The position numbers were made by a program, and so were the translations under genes. Shown here piece by piece: positions 24,978 to 33,817 of a DNA stretch of 64,000 bases (its first letter is position 1; each line of letters opens with the position of its first letter). This DNA comes from a bacterium UBP14_UBA6098 (GTDB lineage Bacteria; UBP14; UBA6098), in NCBI GenBank assembly GCA_002428525.1, contig DIWU01000008.1, positions 1 to 64,000 of the forward strand, written 5' to 3'. The notes beneath the pieces are model-generated. The model was not told the DNA's origin and ran no database searches. It was given only the letters and a program-made list of their open reading frames with translations.

Positions 24978-26266
24978 GAATTAGGTTTCCAAGTGTATTG
25001 ATCGACGCGCTCGATCCTCGCTCCGAGGGAGGCGAGCTTTTGCTCGATATTCTCGTAGCCGCGATCGACATGATAAACTCGAAGCACCTCGGTAGTTCCT
25101 GTCGCGGCGAGCGCGGCGAGGACGAGGGCGGCACCGGCGCGAATATCGCTCGCCATAACCTCGGCGCCCTCGAGTTTGGCAACGCCGTTGATGTTTGCGC
25201 GATCGCCGTTGATCGTGATATCCGCGCCGAGGCGGAGAAGCTCCATTACCTGAAGGAACCTGTTTTCGAAGATCGTTTCGCGGATATATCCCGAGCCTTC
25301 GCATACCGCCAGCGCGGTCATCGCGCAGGGCTGAAGGTCTGTGGGAAATCCCGGGAAGACGGCGGTTGTGAGGTTCACCGCGCGCGGCCTATCGGGCATT
25401 TTCACGCGGATACTGCCGGGCGAGGTTATGACCTCGGCGCCCATTTCCTCCATCTTGATGAGCGGCACCGAGAGGTGCTCCGGATCGACGCCCTTGACCG
25501 TGACATCGCCGCGGGTGGCGATCGCGCCGTAGAGGTATGTTCCGGCGTCGAGCCTGTCGCCGATGGGGATATGATCCGCGCCGCGTAGCCTTTCCACGCC
25601 CTCGATCTCGATCACCGGCCCGCCGGCGCCCTTTATTCGCGCGCCCATCGCGGTCATGAACTTCGCGAAATCGACGATCTCGGGGTCGGTGGCCGCGTTC
25701 AGGATAGTCGTTCTGCCCTCGGCGAGGCTCGCGGCCATGATGACATTCTCGGTTCCGGTGTGGCTCGGTCTGTCGAAATAAAGGACATTGCCGACAGGCT
25801 TGCCCGGGCAGGACGCGCCTATATATCCGTGGCTCTCGTCGATCCTTGCGCCGAGGCGGACGAAGTTGCTGATATGCCAGTTTATCGGCCTCGAGCCGAT
25901 AGCGCAACCGCCCGGCATGGAGACCTTAGCCGAGCCGAACCTTCCGATGAGCGCACCCATTATCATGAAGCTCGCGCGCATCTTTCGGACGAGGTCGTAT
26001 GGCGCGGGCCTGTTTTCGATATTTGTAGAATCGATTCGAATCACTCCGGCCTCCGGATCGAAATCGACCTTTGCCCCGAGGTATTCGAGAAGCTGAATCA
26101 TAGTCCGAATATCGGCGAGGTTCGGCATATTGCGAATAACAACCTCGCCCTCCTCGGGCATAAGCGCCGCGCAAAGCATCGGAAGGACGGCGTTTTTAGC
26201 GCCCTTGACACCGACGGTTCCCTCGAGGGGAATCCCGCCTTCGATAACGAACATATCGAGCGACAT
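24974..26266 (-). CDS. murA: UDP-N-acetylglucosamine 1-carboxyvinyltransferase
   Basis: 430 residues, normal for MurA. GVKGAKNAVLPMLCAALM holds the catalytic Lys/Asn region, and MPGGCAIGSRPINWHI carries the active-site Cys121 (the fosfomycin target). FPTDLQPCAMTALAV and TIFENRFLQVMELLRLGADI are also typical. It transfers enolpyruvyl from PEP to UDP-GlcNAc, the first committed step of peptidoglycan synthesis. Cys rather than Asp at 121 predicts fosfomycin sensitivity unless uptake is limiting. It lies between the ImmA-like protease gene and ispH on the minus strand and overlaps ispH by four bases. Confidence 0.96.
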   Translation of the reverse strand: MSLDMFVIEGGIPLEGTVGVKGAKNAVLPMLCAALMPEEGEVVIRNMPNLADIRTMIQLLEYLGAKVDFDPEAGVIRIDSTNIENRPAPYDLVRKMRASFMIMGALIGRFGSAKVSMPGGCAIGSRPINWHISNFVRLGARIDESHGYIGASCPGKPVGNVLYFDRPSHTGTENVIMAASLAEGRTTILNAATDPEIVDFAKFMTAMGARIKGAGGPVIEIEGVERLRGADHIPIGDRLDAGTYLYGAIATRGDVTVKGVDPEHLSVPLIKMEEMGAEVITSPGSIRVKMPDRPRAVNLTTAVFPGFPTDLQPCAMTALAVCEGSGYIRETIFENRFLQVMELLRLGADITINGDRANINGVAKLEGAEVMASDIRAGAALVLAALAATGTTEVLRVYHVDRGYENIEQKLASLGARIERVDQYTWKPNS

Positions 26267-26282
26267 TTTTCTCCTAAAAAAG

Positions 26283-26744
26283 TTATTTAAGTCTAAGTTG
26301 CCGGACTCTCGCCGCCATCGCGGATTTCGAGACGGCGAAAAGCTCTGCCATGATCGAGACGCGATACTCGGTGTTGTCGCGGTATCGAGGCCAAAGCTTG
26401 ATCATTGTCGGTTCGGGCATGAGAAGCTCGGCGGCGAACCTGTCGGCGTCGAGCTCGATTCGGCGGTCGTTGGCCGGAAAGCATATTCGATAGGCGCCGG
26501 AGTGGGGCATCACTATATGCCCCAGCTCGTGGGCGATAGCGAACCGTTTCTGTTCCGGGTCGAGGCCGCGGTTCACGATTATCGATTTCGAGCCTTGGTC
26601 TTTGAACGCGATACCATCGACATTGTCGATTTCGCCCTCGATGAGGTCTATCCCCAGCGATTCGAGTATAGGATCGAGCCGAATCGGCGGGGATTCCAAA
26701 TCGATGAATTTGTATAGCGCTCTTGCGTAGTCCTTTGCCCGCAT
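26283..26744 (-). CDS. ImmA/IrrE-family metallopeptidase
   Basis: 153 residues. The zinc motif HELGH is at 72-76, followed by the third-ligand helix ELDADRFAAELLMP (97-110), as in ImmA of ICEBs1 and IrrE. The C-terminal helical part (VSIMAELFAVSKSAMAARVR) is the usual end of the domain. Such proteases cleave repressors, usually encoded beside them. No partner HTH repressor is adjacent here; the neighbours are murA and small membrane proteins. It could be a housekeeping stress protease or a remnant of a mobile element, and nothing else in the region suggests an element. Confidence 0.85.
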   Translation of the reverse strand: MRAKDYARALYKFIDLESPPIRLDPILESLGIDLIEGEIDNVDGIAFKDQGSKSIIVNRGLDPEQKRFAIAHELGHIVMPHSGAYRICFPANDRRIELDADRFAAELLMPEPTMIKLWPRYRDNTEYRVSIMAELFAVSKSAMAARVRQLRLK

Positions 26745-26766
26745 TATAGAGTCCTCATCCTGCCGA

Positions 26767-27015
26767 TTAGCGGTCTTCTCTCGTGTTAGTCTTCAAATAT
26801 TTAATCGCGAAGACTATTCCGAAGGCCAAAAGGAAGAAATGGACGAAAACCGCTAAAAGATACCCGTTTTGGAGGAGCATCTTCACGCCGGTGAGATCGA
26901 AAACCAAGAGCAAAGCCCCTCCGAGCGCGGGCAGAAGCGCAGTCGCCGCCCCCTGCCGAATTCCCTTCCGCCGGGAGAACTCGATACGAATCGGCCAGAG
27001 GGCGAGATAAATCAC
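26767..27015 (-). CDS. Small two- or three-helix membrane protein
   Basis: 82 residues from a GTG start, with hydrophobic segments at ~1-10, ~22-42 and ~50-72 and a charged end. The frame is open upstream, and the extra residues TPTTVILFAAFG would complete a first membrane helix. That longer reading would need a CTG at 27054, which overlaps the stop of the upstream gene as CTGA. No family is recognised. It lies between a zinc-ribbon membrane protein and the ImmA-like gene in one operon. Confidence 0.5.
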   Translation of the reverse strand: MIYLALWPIRIEFSRRKGIRQGAATALLPALGGALLLVFDLTGVKMLLQNGYLLAVFVHFFLLAFGIVFAIKYLKTNTREDR

Positions 27016-27050
27016 CCCGAAGGCCGCAAAAAGGATAACCGTGGTTGGCG

Positions 27051-27485
27051 TCAGTCCGCACCACCGCCGTTATGCGCCTTCTTCGGGGCGATCCAAGAAT
27101 CAGTCCAGCCGCAATGGGGGCAACGATGCGCCCTGCGCGCGGCGGAGGGGTTATCCGGCACCGCCTCTTCGAAGGAATCCATCCATGTGTTGCATTCAGG
27201 GCATCTTTCGCCCCATGCTATTCGGTGCCATATTCCGGCTTGAATGATATGCACGAACAGGAGCGATATTGTCCACGCGACGAACCAGCTGATGCTCTCG
27301 AGCTTGGTGAGCGCCCAGATATCGGGGATAATTAGAACGGCGAGGAATATCGCCCCGACAACGAGGGCTCTGTTGCGCTCGCGGCCCTTGCCCTTGACCT
27401 TTGGGGAAACCCAATACAACCATGCGAGAAACACGGCCGTGCCTGCGGTCGAGAGCCAGAAATATCCCTCGGGGACACCGCCCAT
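27051..27485 (-). CDS. Membrane protein with C-terminal zinc ribbon
   Basis: 144 residues. Three hydrophobic helices (about 8-27, 42-60, 66-88) precede a soluble tail with two cysteine pairs, CPEC and CPHC, spaced as a zinc ribbon. The function is not recognised. It follows ilvE by 12 bases and is followed by another small membrane protein, so the two may form a complex. Confidence 0.6.
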   Translation of the reverse strand: MGGVPEGYFWLSTAGTAVFLAWLYWVSPKVKGKGRERNRALVVGAIFLAVLIIPDIWALTKLESISWFVAWTISLLFVHIIQAGIWHRIAWGERCPECNTWMDSFEEAVPDNPSAARRAHRCPHCGWTDSWIAPKKAHNGGGAD

Positions 27486-27497
27486 GAAAGCTCCGAT

Positions 27498-28475
27498 CTA
27501 TACGAAGGTCAACCAGCTGAATTTGTCCTCGACGCGTCCCTCGACGATGTCGAAGAATCTGTTTTGCAGGAGTTTTGTGATTTCGCCGGGCTTTCCGCCT
27601 CCGACGGGGATGCGGTCTATCGAGGCGATGGGGGTGATCTCCGCCGCGCTACCGGTGAAGAAGGCCTCGTCGGCGACATAGCCCAGCTCGCGGGGGATCG
27701 GTTCCTCGGAGACCTCGATGCCCATATCGCGGGCGATCTTGATGACCGAGTCGCGGGTGATTCCCGGAAGAACGCTCGAGCTGATCGGCGGTGTGACGAG
27801 TTTCCCGCCGCGGACGATGAAGAAATTCTGTGCCGAGCCCTCGGAGATCATGCCGTTGACATCGAGCGGAATCCCCTCGTCGTAGCCGTTGACGATAGCC
27901 TCCATCTTGACAAGCTGGGAATTCATATAATTCGCGCTGGCCTTGGCCATAGCGGGGAAGGTGTTCGGCGCGATACGAGTCCAAGTGCTGATCTGAACCG
28001 CGACGCCCTTTTCGAGCGCCTCCGGGCCGAGGTATTTACCCCATTCCCAAACGGCGATCGCGAGGTGGGGCTTGCACGAGAACGGGCTTACTCCAAGCGC
28101 GTCGTCGCCGCGGAAGAAAAGCGGACGAATATAACAGCTCTCGAGCGAGTTCTCTTTAACCGTAGCGATTGTCGCCTTGTTGATATCATCGACGCTGTAG
28201 TTCAAAAAGATCGATTCGTCGAACATCCTCTCGCCGTTGGGCTTAATAGGATTGCATTCGGCGGTCATGCGGTAGATCTTCGCCGAGTTTAAAAGCCTCT
28301 TCGAATGGTCGTTCAAGCGGAATATCGCCGAACCTTTGGGTGTTTCATAACACCTCTCGCCCTCGAAAACGCCCGTCCCATAATGGATCACATGAGAAAG
28401 CAAATGAATCCGCGCGTCCTCGAATTTCACAAACTTCCCGTCAAACCAGATCTTTTTGCATCCCGGAAACGGCAT
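27498..28475 (-). CDS. ilvE: Branched-chain amino acid aminotransferase
   Basis: 325 residues, fold-type IV PLP transaminase. HYGTGVFEGERCYET at the start, the PLP lysine in AMAKASANYMNSQLVKMEA, GIPLDVNGMISEGSAQNFFIV, SSVLPGITRDSVIKIARDMG and FFTGSAAEITPI follow the IlvE pattern closely. It interconverts Leu/Ile/Val and their 2-oxo acids in the cytoplasm. An aaggag Shine-Dalgarno supports the ATG. It is the first gene of a six-gene minus-strand run that also holds murA and the IspH-UbiA fusion. Confidence 0.93.
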   Translation of the reverse strand: MPFPGCKKIWFDGKFVKFEDARIHLLSHVIHYGTGVFEGERCYETPKGSAIFRLNDHSKRLLNSAKIYRMTAECNPIKPNGERMFDESIFLNYSVDDINKATIATVKENSLESCYIRPLFFRGDDALGVSPFSCKPHLAIAVWEWGKYLGPEALEKGVAVQISTWTRIAPNTFPAMAKASANYMNSQLVKMEAIVNGYDEGIPLDVNGMISEGSAQNFFIVRGGKLVTPPISSSVLPGITRDSVIKIARDMGIEVSEEPIPRELGYVADEAFFTGSAAEITPIASIDRIPVGGGKPGEITKLLQNRFFDIVEGRVEDKFSWLTFV

Positions 28476-28606
28476 AGCAACTCCTTACTTTTTAAATATT
28501 AAAGAAAAAGGACAAAGCTCAACTTTCAATGTATTTTTATATCGCTACTTAATCAAGTCAAAAAAGATATTTAAGATTCTCACCGGAAACAAATGTCGCT
28601 CGAAAA

Positions 28607-28786
28607 CGCTCCGCGGGCGTCGGCGCGCCCGCCGAAAGGCGGACAGTCCAACAGTTTATGCAAAATTGCCCGCGCCTTTCGGCGGGGCGCCGGCGAGACA
28701 GCCGGTCGATATGCCTTTCGTGGGTGGGGAAAAGGTATTCCGGCTGTCTCGCGCCGACCTTCGGTCGGGCCGACGCCCGCGGAGCG
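28607..28786. repeat. Cloverleaf intergenic element, copy 3
   Basis: It lies in the divergent ilvE-iorA gap (28476-28893). The closing stem is 18 perfect pairs (28607-28624 with 28769-28786). Arms: 28628-28641 with 28673-28686 (14 pairs), 28694-28704 with 28741-28751 (11 pairs) and 28754-28759 with 28763-28768. The last hairpin (ccgacc-ttc-ggtcgg) is the exact reverse complement of the short arm of copy 2. The order matches copy 1. Confidence 0.82.
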
Positions 28787-28830
28787 GAGGGGGCGGTTTT
28801 ACTTAGAATTACGGTATTTCGATAAATGGT

Positions 28831-28859
28831 TTGATTTTATTAAAAGAATTCGTTAAATT
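28831..28859 (+). promoter_or_regulatory. Possible promoter for iorA
   Basis: TTGATT (28831-28836), 17 bases, TAAATT (28854-28859), 35 bases before the iorA ATG. An alternative -10 is the TATAAT at 28876-28881. Confidence 0.4.
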
Positions 28860-28893
28860 AATAAACTTGGTAAATATAATCTGGAGGCAAAAA

Positions 28894-30675
28894 ATGACAC
28901 AAAAGATCCTTCTTTCCGGCAACGAAGCGGTTGCGCGCGGCGCTTTCGAGGCTGGAGTGCTTGTTGCGACGGCCTATCCGGGGACTCCATCGACGGAGAT
29001 TTTAGAGAACATAGTCAAATACAAAGATCACATTTATTGTGAATGGGCGCCGAACGAGAAGGTCGCGGTCGAGGTCGGGATAGGGGCTTCTTTCGGTGGG
29101 GCGCGGACTATAACCACTATGAAGCATGTCGGTGTCAATGTTGCCGCGGACCCTTTGTTCAGCTTCGCTTACACCGGTGTTAACGGCGGATACATCCTAA
29201 TTTCCGCGGACGATCCGGGGATGCATTCCTCGCAGAACGAGCAGGACAACCGCCGCTACGCCGAGTTCATGAAGATCGTGCTTTTGGAGCCGTCAGACAG
29301 CCAAGAGGCTAAGGACATGGTAGGTATCGGCTTGGATTTATCCGAGAAGTTCAATATCCCTGTGATGCTTCGAATGAGCACGCGACTTTGCCATAGTATC
29401 GGCCTCGTGGAGCTTGGGGAAAGGGTCGAACATCCGGTCAAGGATTACAAGCCCGATTTCAAGCAAAGGGTCGTGATTCCGGCTCATGCGGGGCTTCTTC
29501 ATGTTGCCCTCGAGAAGAAACTGGCCCAGTTGTCTATGCTTAGCGAGGTTTCGCCCCTGAATTATACTATCGATGGCGATTTTAAATTTGAGCGCAAAAG
29601 GATAGGCGTTATCTCCTCGGGAATCTCCTTCCAATACGCCCGTGAGGCCTTCCCCGAGGCCAGCTTCTTGAAGCTCGGTTTGAGTTTTCCCTTCCCGAAG
29701 GATTTGTGCCGCAAGTTCGCGGCGGAGGTCGATCAGGTTTGGGTTATCGAGGAGAACGAGCCCTTCATCGAGGAGAAACTCAGGGCCGCGGGAATCAATT
29801 GCGTCGGCAAAGAGAAAATTCCGCGCACAAATGAACTTTCGCAGGAGATAATCCGGAATAGAATGGCGCGAATTATTAACGAACCGCAAACCGACATCTC
29901 CGACCTTCCCCCGAGGCCGCCGGTGCTTTGCCCCGGGTGTCCGCATCGCGGTATCTTTTATGTCGCTCACAAGCTGAAGTTCACCGGCACCTCGGACATC
30001 GGTTGCTACACCCTCGGGATGATGCCGCCGCTCGAGATGGGCGAGACCTGTATTTGCATGGGCGCGTCTATCGGGGTTGCGCAGGGCTTGGAAAAGGCAC
30101 GCGGCACAGAGTTCGGCAAGAACACACTCGCCTTCATCGGAGACTCGACCTTCATTCACAGCGGGATCACCGGCCTCGCCGAGATAGTTTACAATAAAAG
30201 CAATATCACAGTCGTGATCCTCGACAACTCGATCACGGCGATGACCGGCCATCAGGAGCACCCCGGCACCGGTAAAACCCTTATGGGCGAGGATTCTCCG
30301 AAGGTGAACTACCGCAAACTCGCCGAATCGATAGGCATCGAGCACATCTTCGAGACCGACGCCTACAATATCGAAGGTCTTACAGAGGTTTTGAAGAAGA
30401 TCAGAACCCTCGACGGCCCGAAGGTGATTATCAATCGCGGCAGATGTATTCTCCTCGACATCAAGAAGATGAAAATCGTGCCGTTCAAAGTCGATCCGAA
30501 TAAATGCACCGCCTGCGGCCAGTGTTTCAAGCTCGGATGCCCGACGATAAACACCGGCGAGCCCAACGATAAGGGCAAAAAGCGCGCGATGATCAATCCC
30601 TTGTTCTGTGTGGGAGAGGCCTGCGCGATGTGTCAGCAGGTTTGCTCCTCGGGGGCGATAGATCTGATCGACTAA
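28894..30675 (+). CDS. iorA: Indolepyruvate:ferredoxin oxidoreductase alpha subunit
   Basis: 593 residues. The N-terminal pyruvate-oxidoreductase-type domain (GNEAVARGAFEAGVLVATAYPGTPSTEI) is followed by the TPP-binding domain (LCPGCPHRGIF, GDSTFIHSGITGL, ILDNSITAMTG) and a C-terminal ferredoxin domain. The latter has CTACGQCFKLGC and CVGEACAMCQQVC for two clusters. With IorB it oxidises aryl pyruvates to aryl-acetyl-CoA, reducing ferredoxin. The ATG follows a ggagg Shine-Dalgarno. The beta subunit gene iorB, usually directly downstream, is absent: a convergent membrane gene overlaps the stop. Confidence 0.93.
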   Translation: MTQKILLSGNEAVARGAFEAGVLVATAYPGTPSTEILENIVKYKDHIYCEWAPNEKVAVEVGIGASFGGARTITTMKHVGVNVAADPLFSFAYTGVNGGYILISADDPGMHSSQNEQDNRRYAEFMKIVLLEPSDSQEAKDMVGIGLDLSEKFNIPVMLRMSTRLCHSIGLVELGERVEHPVKDYKPDFKQRVVIPAHAGLLHVALEKKLAQLSMLSEVSPLNYTIDGDFKFERKRIGVISSGISFQYAREAFPEASFLKLGLSFPFPKDLCRKFAAEVDQVWVIEENEPFIEEKLRAAGINCVGKEKIPRTNELSQEIIRNRMARIINEPQTDISDLPPRPPVLCPGCPHRGIFYVAHKLKFTGTSDIGCYTLGMMPPLEMGETCICMGASIGVAQGLEKARGTEFGKNTLAFIGDSTFIHSGITGLAEIVYNKSNITVVILDNSITAMTGHQEHPGTGKTLMGEDSPKVNYRKLAESIGIEHIFETDAYNIEGLTEVLKKIRTLDGPKVIINRGRCILLDIKKMKIVPFKVDPNKCTACGQCFKLGCPTINTGEPNDKGKKRAMINPLFCVGEACAMCQQVCSSGAIDLID

Positions 30676-31523
30676 ATCGGGGAGAGCCGCGATTTCGGCT
30701 TTCTGTCGGGGAGTCCGCGGTTGATCGCGAACGCGACGATGAACATGGTCGTTCCGGTTATCTCCATGCCCTCCTCGGCAACGCATTGCAAGGTTTGAAT
30801 ATGCGGGACGAGGATCATCTGCTCCAGAACGATGGCCGTCACATAGCAAGCACCTCCGAGGATTATCAGAACACGCGACCGGTTCGACAGCCTCATCGAA
30901 ACCTTGATGAAATAGGCGAGGACTAAGAGGATCACAGGAGCTAAAAGCACTGTCCAAGAGACGAATCCGAATATCTCATTCGTCGAATGGCCGATCGAGA
31001 GCCTTCTCGGGATGGACTCGTGAATCGATGTCAGCTCGTCTATCGCCATCACCCAAAATATCCACGACATAACGAACCAGCCGAAGGGCTCGTTCCTTCT
31101 GTCGTTTGCGCGCGATAGGGCGAAGACCCCCACGATAAAAAGAAGTATGCCATGAAAGTATGTTCCGAGGGCGTCCTCGCGGTTGAGGTCGAATATCGAG
31201 AGATCGGCGCTTTGTGCCCCCATTGTAAGAATGAAAACCGCGACGATAAAGCATGAGCCCCAAAAGAAAAGCGAGGTCTTGTTTCTCGATGCGAGCCCCT
31301 CTACAATCCTTCCGGCGTCGAGTCTAAGCTCCTTCGACAAAAATGACAAAATCGCGAAGGCCATTACAGTCGCGGCCATGATCGGATTCGGCCGTTGAAT
31401 CGACAGATGGATTCCCCAAATATCTCCCTGCCATCCGCCGGTCGCCTGAATAACAACCGAAACCGCCGCTAAAAATATCCCCCAGATAATCAGGATTTTC
31501 CCGATAGTCGAAATACCCTTCAT
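30672..31523 (-). CDS. Polytopic membrane protein, unknown
   Basis: 283 residues with about eight hydrophobic helices, little outside them, and a basic C-terminus (NRGLPDRKPKSRLSPI). No catalytic motif or known family is seen. A conserved-looking loop is AIDELTSIHESIPRRLSI, which has acidic and His residues facing one side. The gene ends overlapping iorA by four bases and follows a GT-C gene by seven bases, so it probably belongs to the kdsB/GT-C operon and to envelope glycan work, by context only. Confidence 0.65.
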   Translation of the reverse strand: MKGISTIGKILIIWGIFLAAVSVVIQATGGWQGDIWGIHLSIQRPNPIMAATVMAFAILSFLSKELRLDAGRIVEGLASRNKTSLFFWGSCFIVAVFILTMGAQSADLSIFDLNREDALGTYFHGILLFIVGVFALSRANDRRNEPFGWFVMSWIFWVMAIDELTSIHESIPRRLSIGHSTNEIFGFVSWTVLLAPVILLVLAYFIKVSMRLSNRSRVLIILGGACYVTAIVLEQMILVPHIQTLQCVAEEGMEITGTTMFIVAFAINRGLPDRKPKSRLSPI

Positions 31524-31530
31524 GGAATTC

Positions 31531-33045
31531 TCATTTTATCGCGGGTAAAACGGGGTTCTCCCGGTTCAGGGCGACTGAGTTGAACAGCTCGACCAAGCGA
31601 ATCGAGTTCTCGAGCATCTCGTCCGCGATATCGTTGCGAACCCCGAGCATGATCCCGTTGATATTCCCAAAGCTATAGTCTGTGTAAAGCCCCGCGATCT
31701 GTTCGAAGGTCTGCCATGGGAACGGCCAATAGATAATAGCCTCGGGTCTTTCCTCATCGATGAGGTTCTTCGGCGCGCGCCTGTCGGAAAGCGGCCGTGT
31801 CAGGCCGACCCAGTCGAGGACCTCGATGTCGCGCCTTGCATAGAATTTAACCGCGCCGATCTCGCCGGCGCAGATAGTCGAATTCTCATGCAAGCGCTCA
31901 TTGAGAAAGACGGTGATCGCGGTGTAGGTTTTCTCCCTTCGGGCGTGAGTCGATTCGAGAAGCTCGGTCATGACACTTTTCGAATGAACCACTCCTACCA
32001 CAGCTGAAACGAGAATAACCCCGATCCAAAGTGCGTTGCGCAAACCCTCCCGGGGGAGTATCGTCATGATACGAATCATGCCGAGGCCGCTAAGCAGATA
32101 GATACCGATCATCGGCGGGACGAAATACCAATTGAAAAGTAGAGCGTAGAGCCTGCCGGTCGAGATCCATAGGGCGATATAAAAAACCGAGAACACCGCA
32201 ACCGGCAAAAGCCTGCGCATCTTGGATTTCACCGAGGTGTAAACCCCGACCGCCAAGGGGATGAGGATCAGCCAATGAGCGGAATCCCGATAGAACATCG
32301 GCTCGGCCCTGCCGACTGCAGTTTTAAAGAACTGGACTGCGATGCTCGCGGCACCTATCGCCCAGCTGTCGTTTGCAAACTCGGATTTACGAAGCACGCT
32401 CACCGGAACCGGCGAGCCGAAATACAAATACGCGCCAACGAGATACAAAAGAATTATTCCCAATGGCAAGAGATACTTTTTGAGGGGGATTCGGTATTCG
32501 CGGTCGAAGATCACGAAAAGGCCAATTATCGCGACCAAGATAAGATTGTCGATCCTAACCCAGATCGAGATCGCGGAGATAATAAGCGCGAGCGAGGGCT
32601 TGTTTTTAGCGAGAAAAAGAAAGGCGGTCGAGATGAAAACAAGCGAAAGCGCGGTTTCCATCCCGCCGAAGCTCGAGACCACGAACCCGGAGGCCGAAAG
32701 AAGCAGTAGCGTGGCGAAAACACCGGCGTATTTGTCGCCTAACAGGCGATATCCCAAGAGGGTCATTAGAATTGCGAGGGCGATTTCGGAGAGCAGACCC
32801 AATATTCGGAGCGCGATGATGCTGTCGATCCCTAACGCCCTGAGCGCGGCATTTAAAAGAGTCCAAACCACTGTAGTGACGGTGAAAACCCGTTCGCCGG
32901 AGTTGTGAACCATCCCCTCGCCGATCGCGAGGTTTCTTGCGACCTGAGCTGTGATGAAGGCGTCGTCGAGGATCGGCGCCGGAACGAAAATCCTCATAAC
33001 CACGACAAAAACGACCGGTATCAGAAACAGAGCAAGTCTATTCAA
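31531..33045 (-). CDS. GT-C-like membrane glycosyltransferase
   Basis: 504 residues with roughly ten hydrophobic segments and a ~120-residue soluble C-terminus. The first loop holds the acidic pair of GT-C enzymes in PAPILDDAFITAQVARNLAIGEG, followed by VTTVVWTLLNA. The C-terminal part has ICAGEIGAVKFYARRDIEVLDW, common in this kind of uncharacterised transferase. It overlaps the kdsB end by eight bases, so it is coupled to Kdo activation; LPS core or another envelope glycan is a reasonable target (inference). Donor and acceptor are unknown. Confidence 0.72.
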   Translation of the reverse strand: MNRLALFLIPVVFVVVMRIFVPAPILDDAFITAQVARNLAIGEGMVHNSGERVFTVTTVVWTLLNAALRALGIDSIIALRILGLLSEIALAILMTLLGYRLLGDKYAGVFATLLLLSASGFVVSSFGGMETALSLVFISTAFLFLAKNKPSLALIISAISIWVRIDNLILVAIIGLFVIFDREYRIPLKKYLLPLGIILLYLVGAYLYFGSPVPVSVLRKSEFANDSWAIGAASIAVQFFKTAVGRAEPMFYRDSAHWLILIPLAVGVYTSVKSKMRRLLPVAVFSVFYIALWISTGRLYALLFNWYFVPPMIGIYLLSGLGMIRIMTILPREGLRNALWIGVILVSAVVGVVHSKSVMTELLESTHARREKTYTAITVFLNERLHENSTICAGEIGAVKFYARRDIEVLDWVGLTRPLSDRRAPKNLIDEERPEAIIYWPFPWQTFEQIAGLYTDYSFGNINGIMLGVRNDIADEMLENSIRLVELFNSVALNRENPVLPAIK

Positions 33046-33808
33046 TTCGCCCTCTCGAAAGCGCCTCGGAGGCCCTCGCTAAATCCTCTTCGGTATCGAC
33101 CCCGATGAGCCGCGCCGCTTCCGGTATTTCGACGCAGAAGATATCCCATCCGCGCTCGATGGCGCGGAGCTGTTCGAGCTTTTCAATATTTTCAAGGGCG
33201 GTCGGCCTGAGAAGTGCGAAATCGATGAGCGTGTGGGTTTTATATCCGTAAATCCCGATATGCTTCATATAGCGGACATCGCCTGCGCCGTCGCGGTCGA
33301 AGGGAATCTTCGCCCTGCTGAAGTATATCGCGGTTCCGTCGAGCTTAAGGACTGCCTTGACTATCGAGCTGTCATCGATCTCTTCCGGCTTGGCCGGTGC
33401 CAAAACAGTTCCCATCGGCCGATTGCTCGCGGTAAATTTGGAAACGAACTCGCGAAGGATATCGGCGGTCATCATCGGCTCGTCGCCCTGAATATTGACC
33501 GTCCATTTCGGTCTTTCCAGCGGATAGGTCGAGATCAGGACCTCGGCGACCCTGTCCGTTCCGGAAGTATGATGCGAGCCGGTAATCTTAACCTCGGCGC
33601 CGAAGGCGGTTGCCGCCTGTTCGATTCTTTTATCGTCGGTGGCGATAATCACCCGCTCGAACACGCCCGAATCTACTGCCGCGCGCCATACCCACTCGAT
33701 GAGCGGTTTGCCGGCAACCTCCCGAAGAGGCTTCCCCGGAAGCCTTGTCGAGGCGAATCTCGCAGGTATCACCGCCCAAATATTTTCGTTCATCTCCATT
33801 CTTTCCAC
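33038..33808 (-). CDS. kdsB: 3-deoxy-manno-octulosonate cytidylyltransferase
   Basis: About 251-256 residues, right for KdsB. VIPARFASTRLPGKPL is the nucleotide-binding signature; ATDD, SGTDRVAEV, VNIQGDEPMM and RAKIPFDRDG follow. It makes CMP-Kdo, the activated sugar for the inner core of lipopolysaccharide. Three Mets are in frame at 33808, 33799 and 33793; the last (MNENIWAVIPARF) is the most typical start. Its presence implies an LPS-type outer membrane. Confidence 0.94.
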   Translation of the reverse strand: MERMEMNENIWAVIPARFASTRLPGKPLREVAGKPLIEWVWRAAVDSGVFERVIIATDDKRIEQAATAFGAEVKITGSHHTSGTDRVAEVLISTYPLERPKWTVNIQGDEPMMTADILREFVSKFTASNRPMGTVLAPAKPEEIDDSSIVKAVLKLDGTAIYFSRAKIPFDRDGAGDVRYMKHIGIYGYKTHTLIDFALLRPTALENIEKLEQLRAIERGWDIFCVEIPEAARLIGVDTEEDLARASEALSRGRIE

Positions 33809-33817
33809 AGCTTAGTG

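Noticed and set aside
26283..26744. Prophage or integrative element suggested by the ImmA-like protease
   Set aside because: No integrase, repressor, attachment repeats or phage genes nearby; the surroundings are housekeeping genes.
29338..30957. 539-codon minus-strand frame opposite iorA
   Set aside because: The plus strand encodes complete IorA with ferredoxin motifs. The antisense frame shows no family features.
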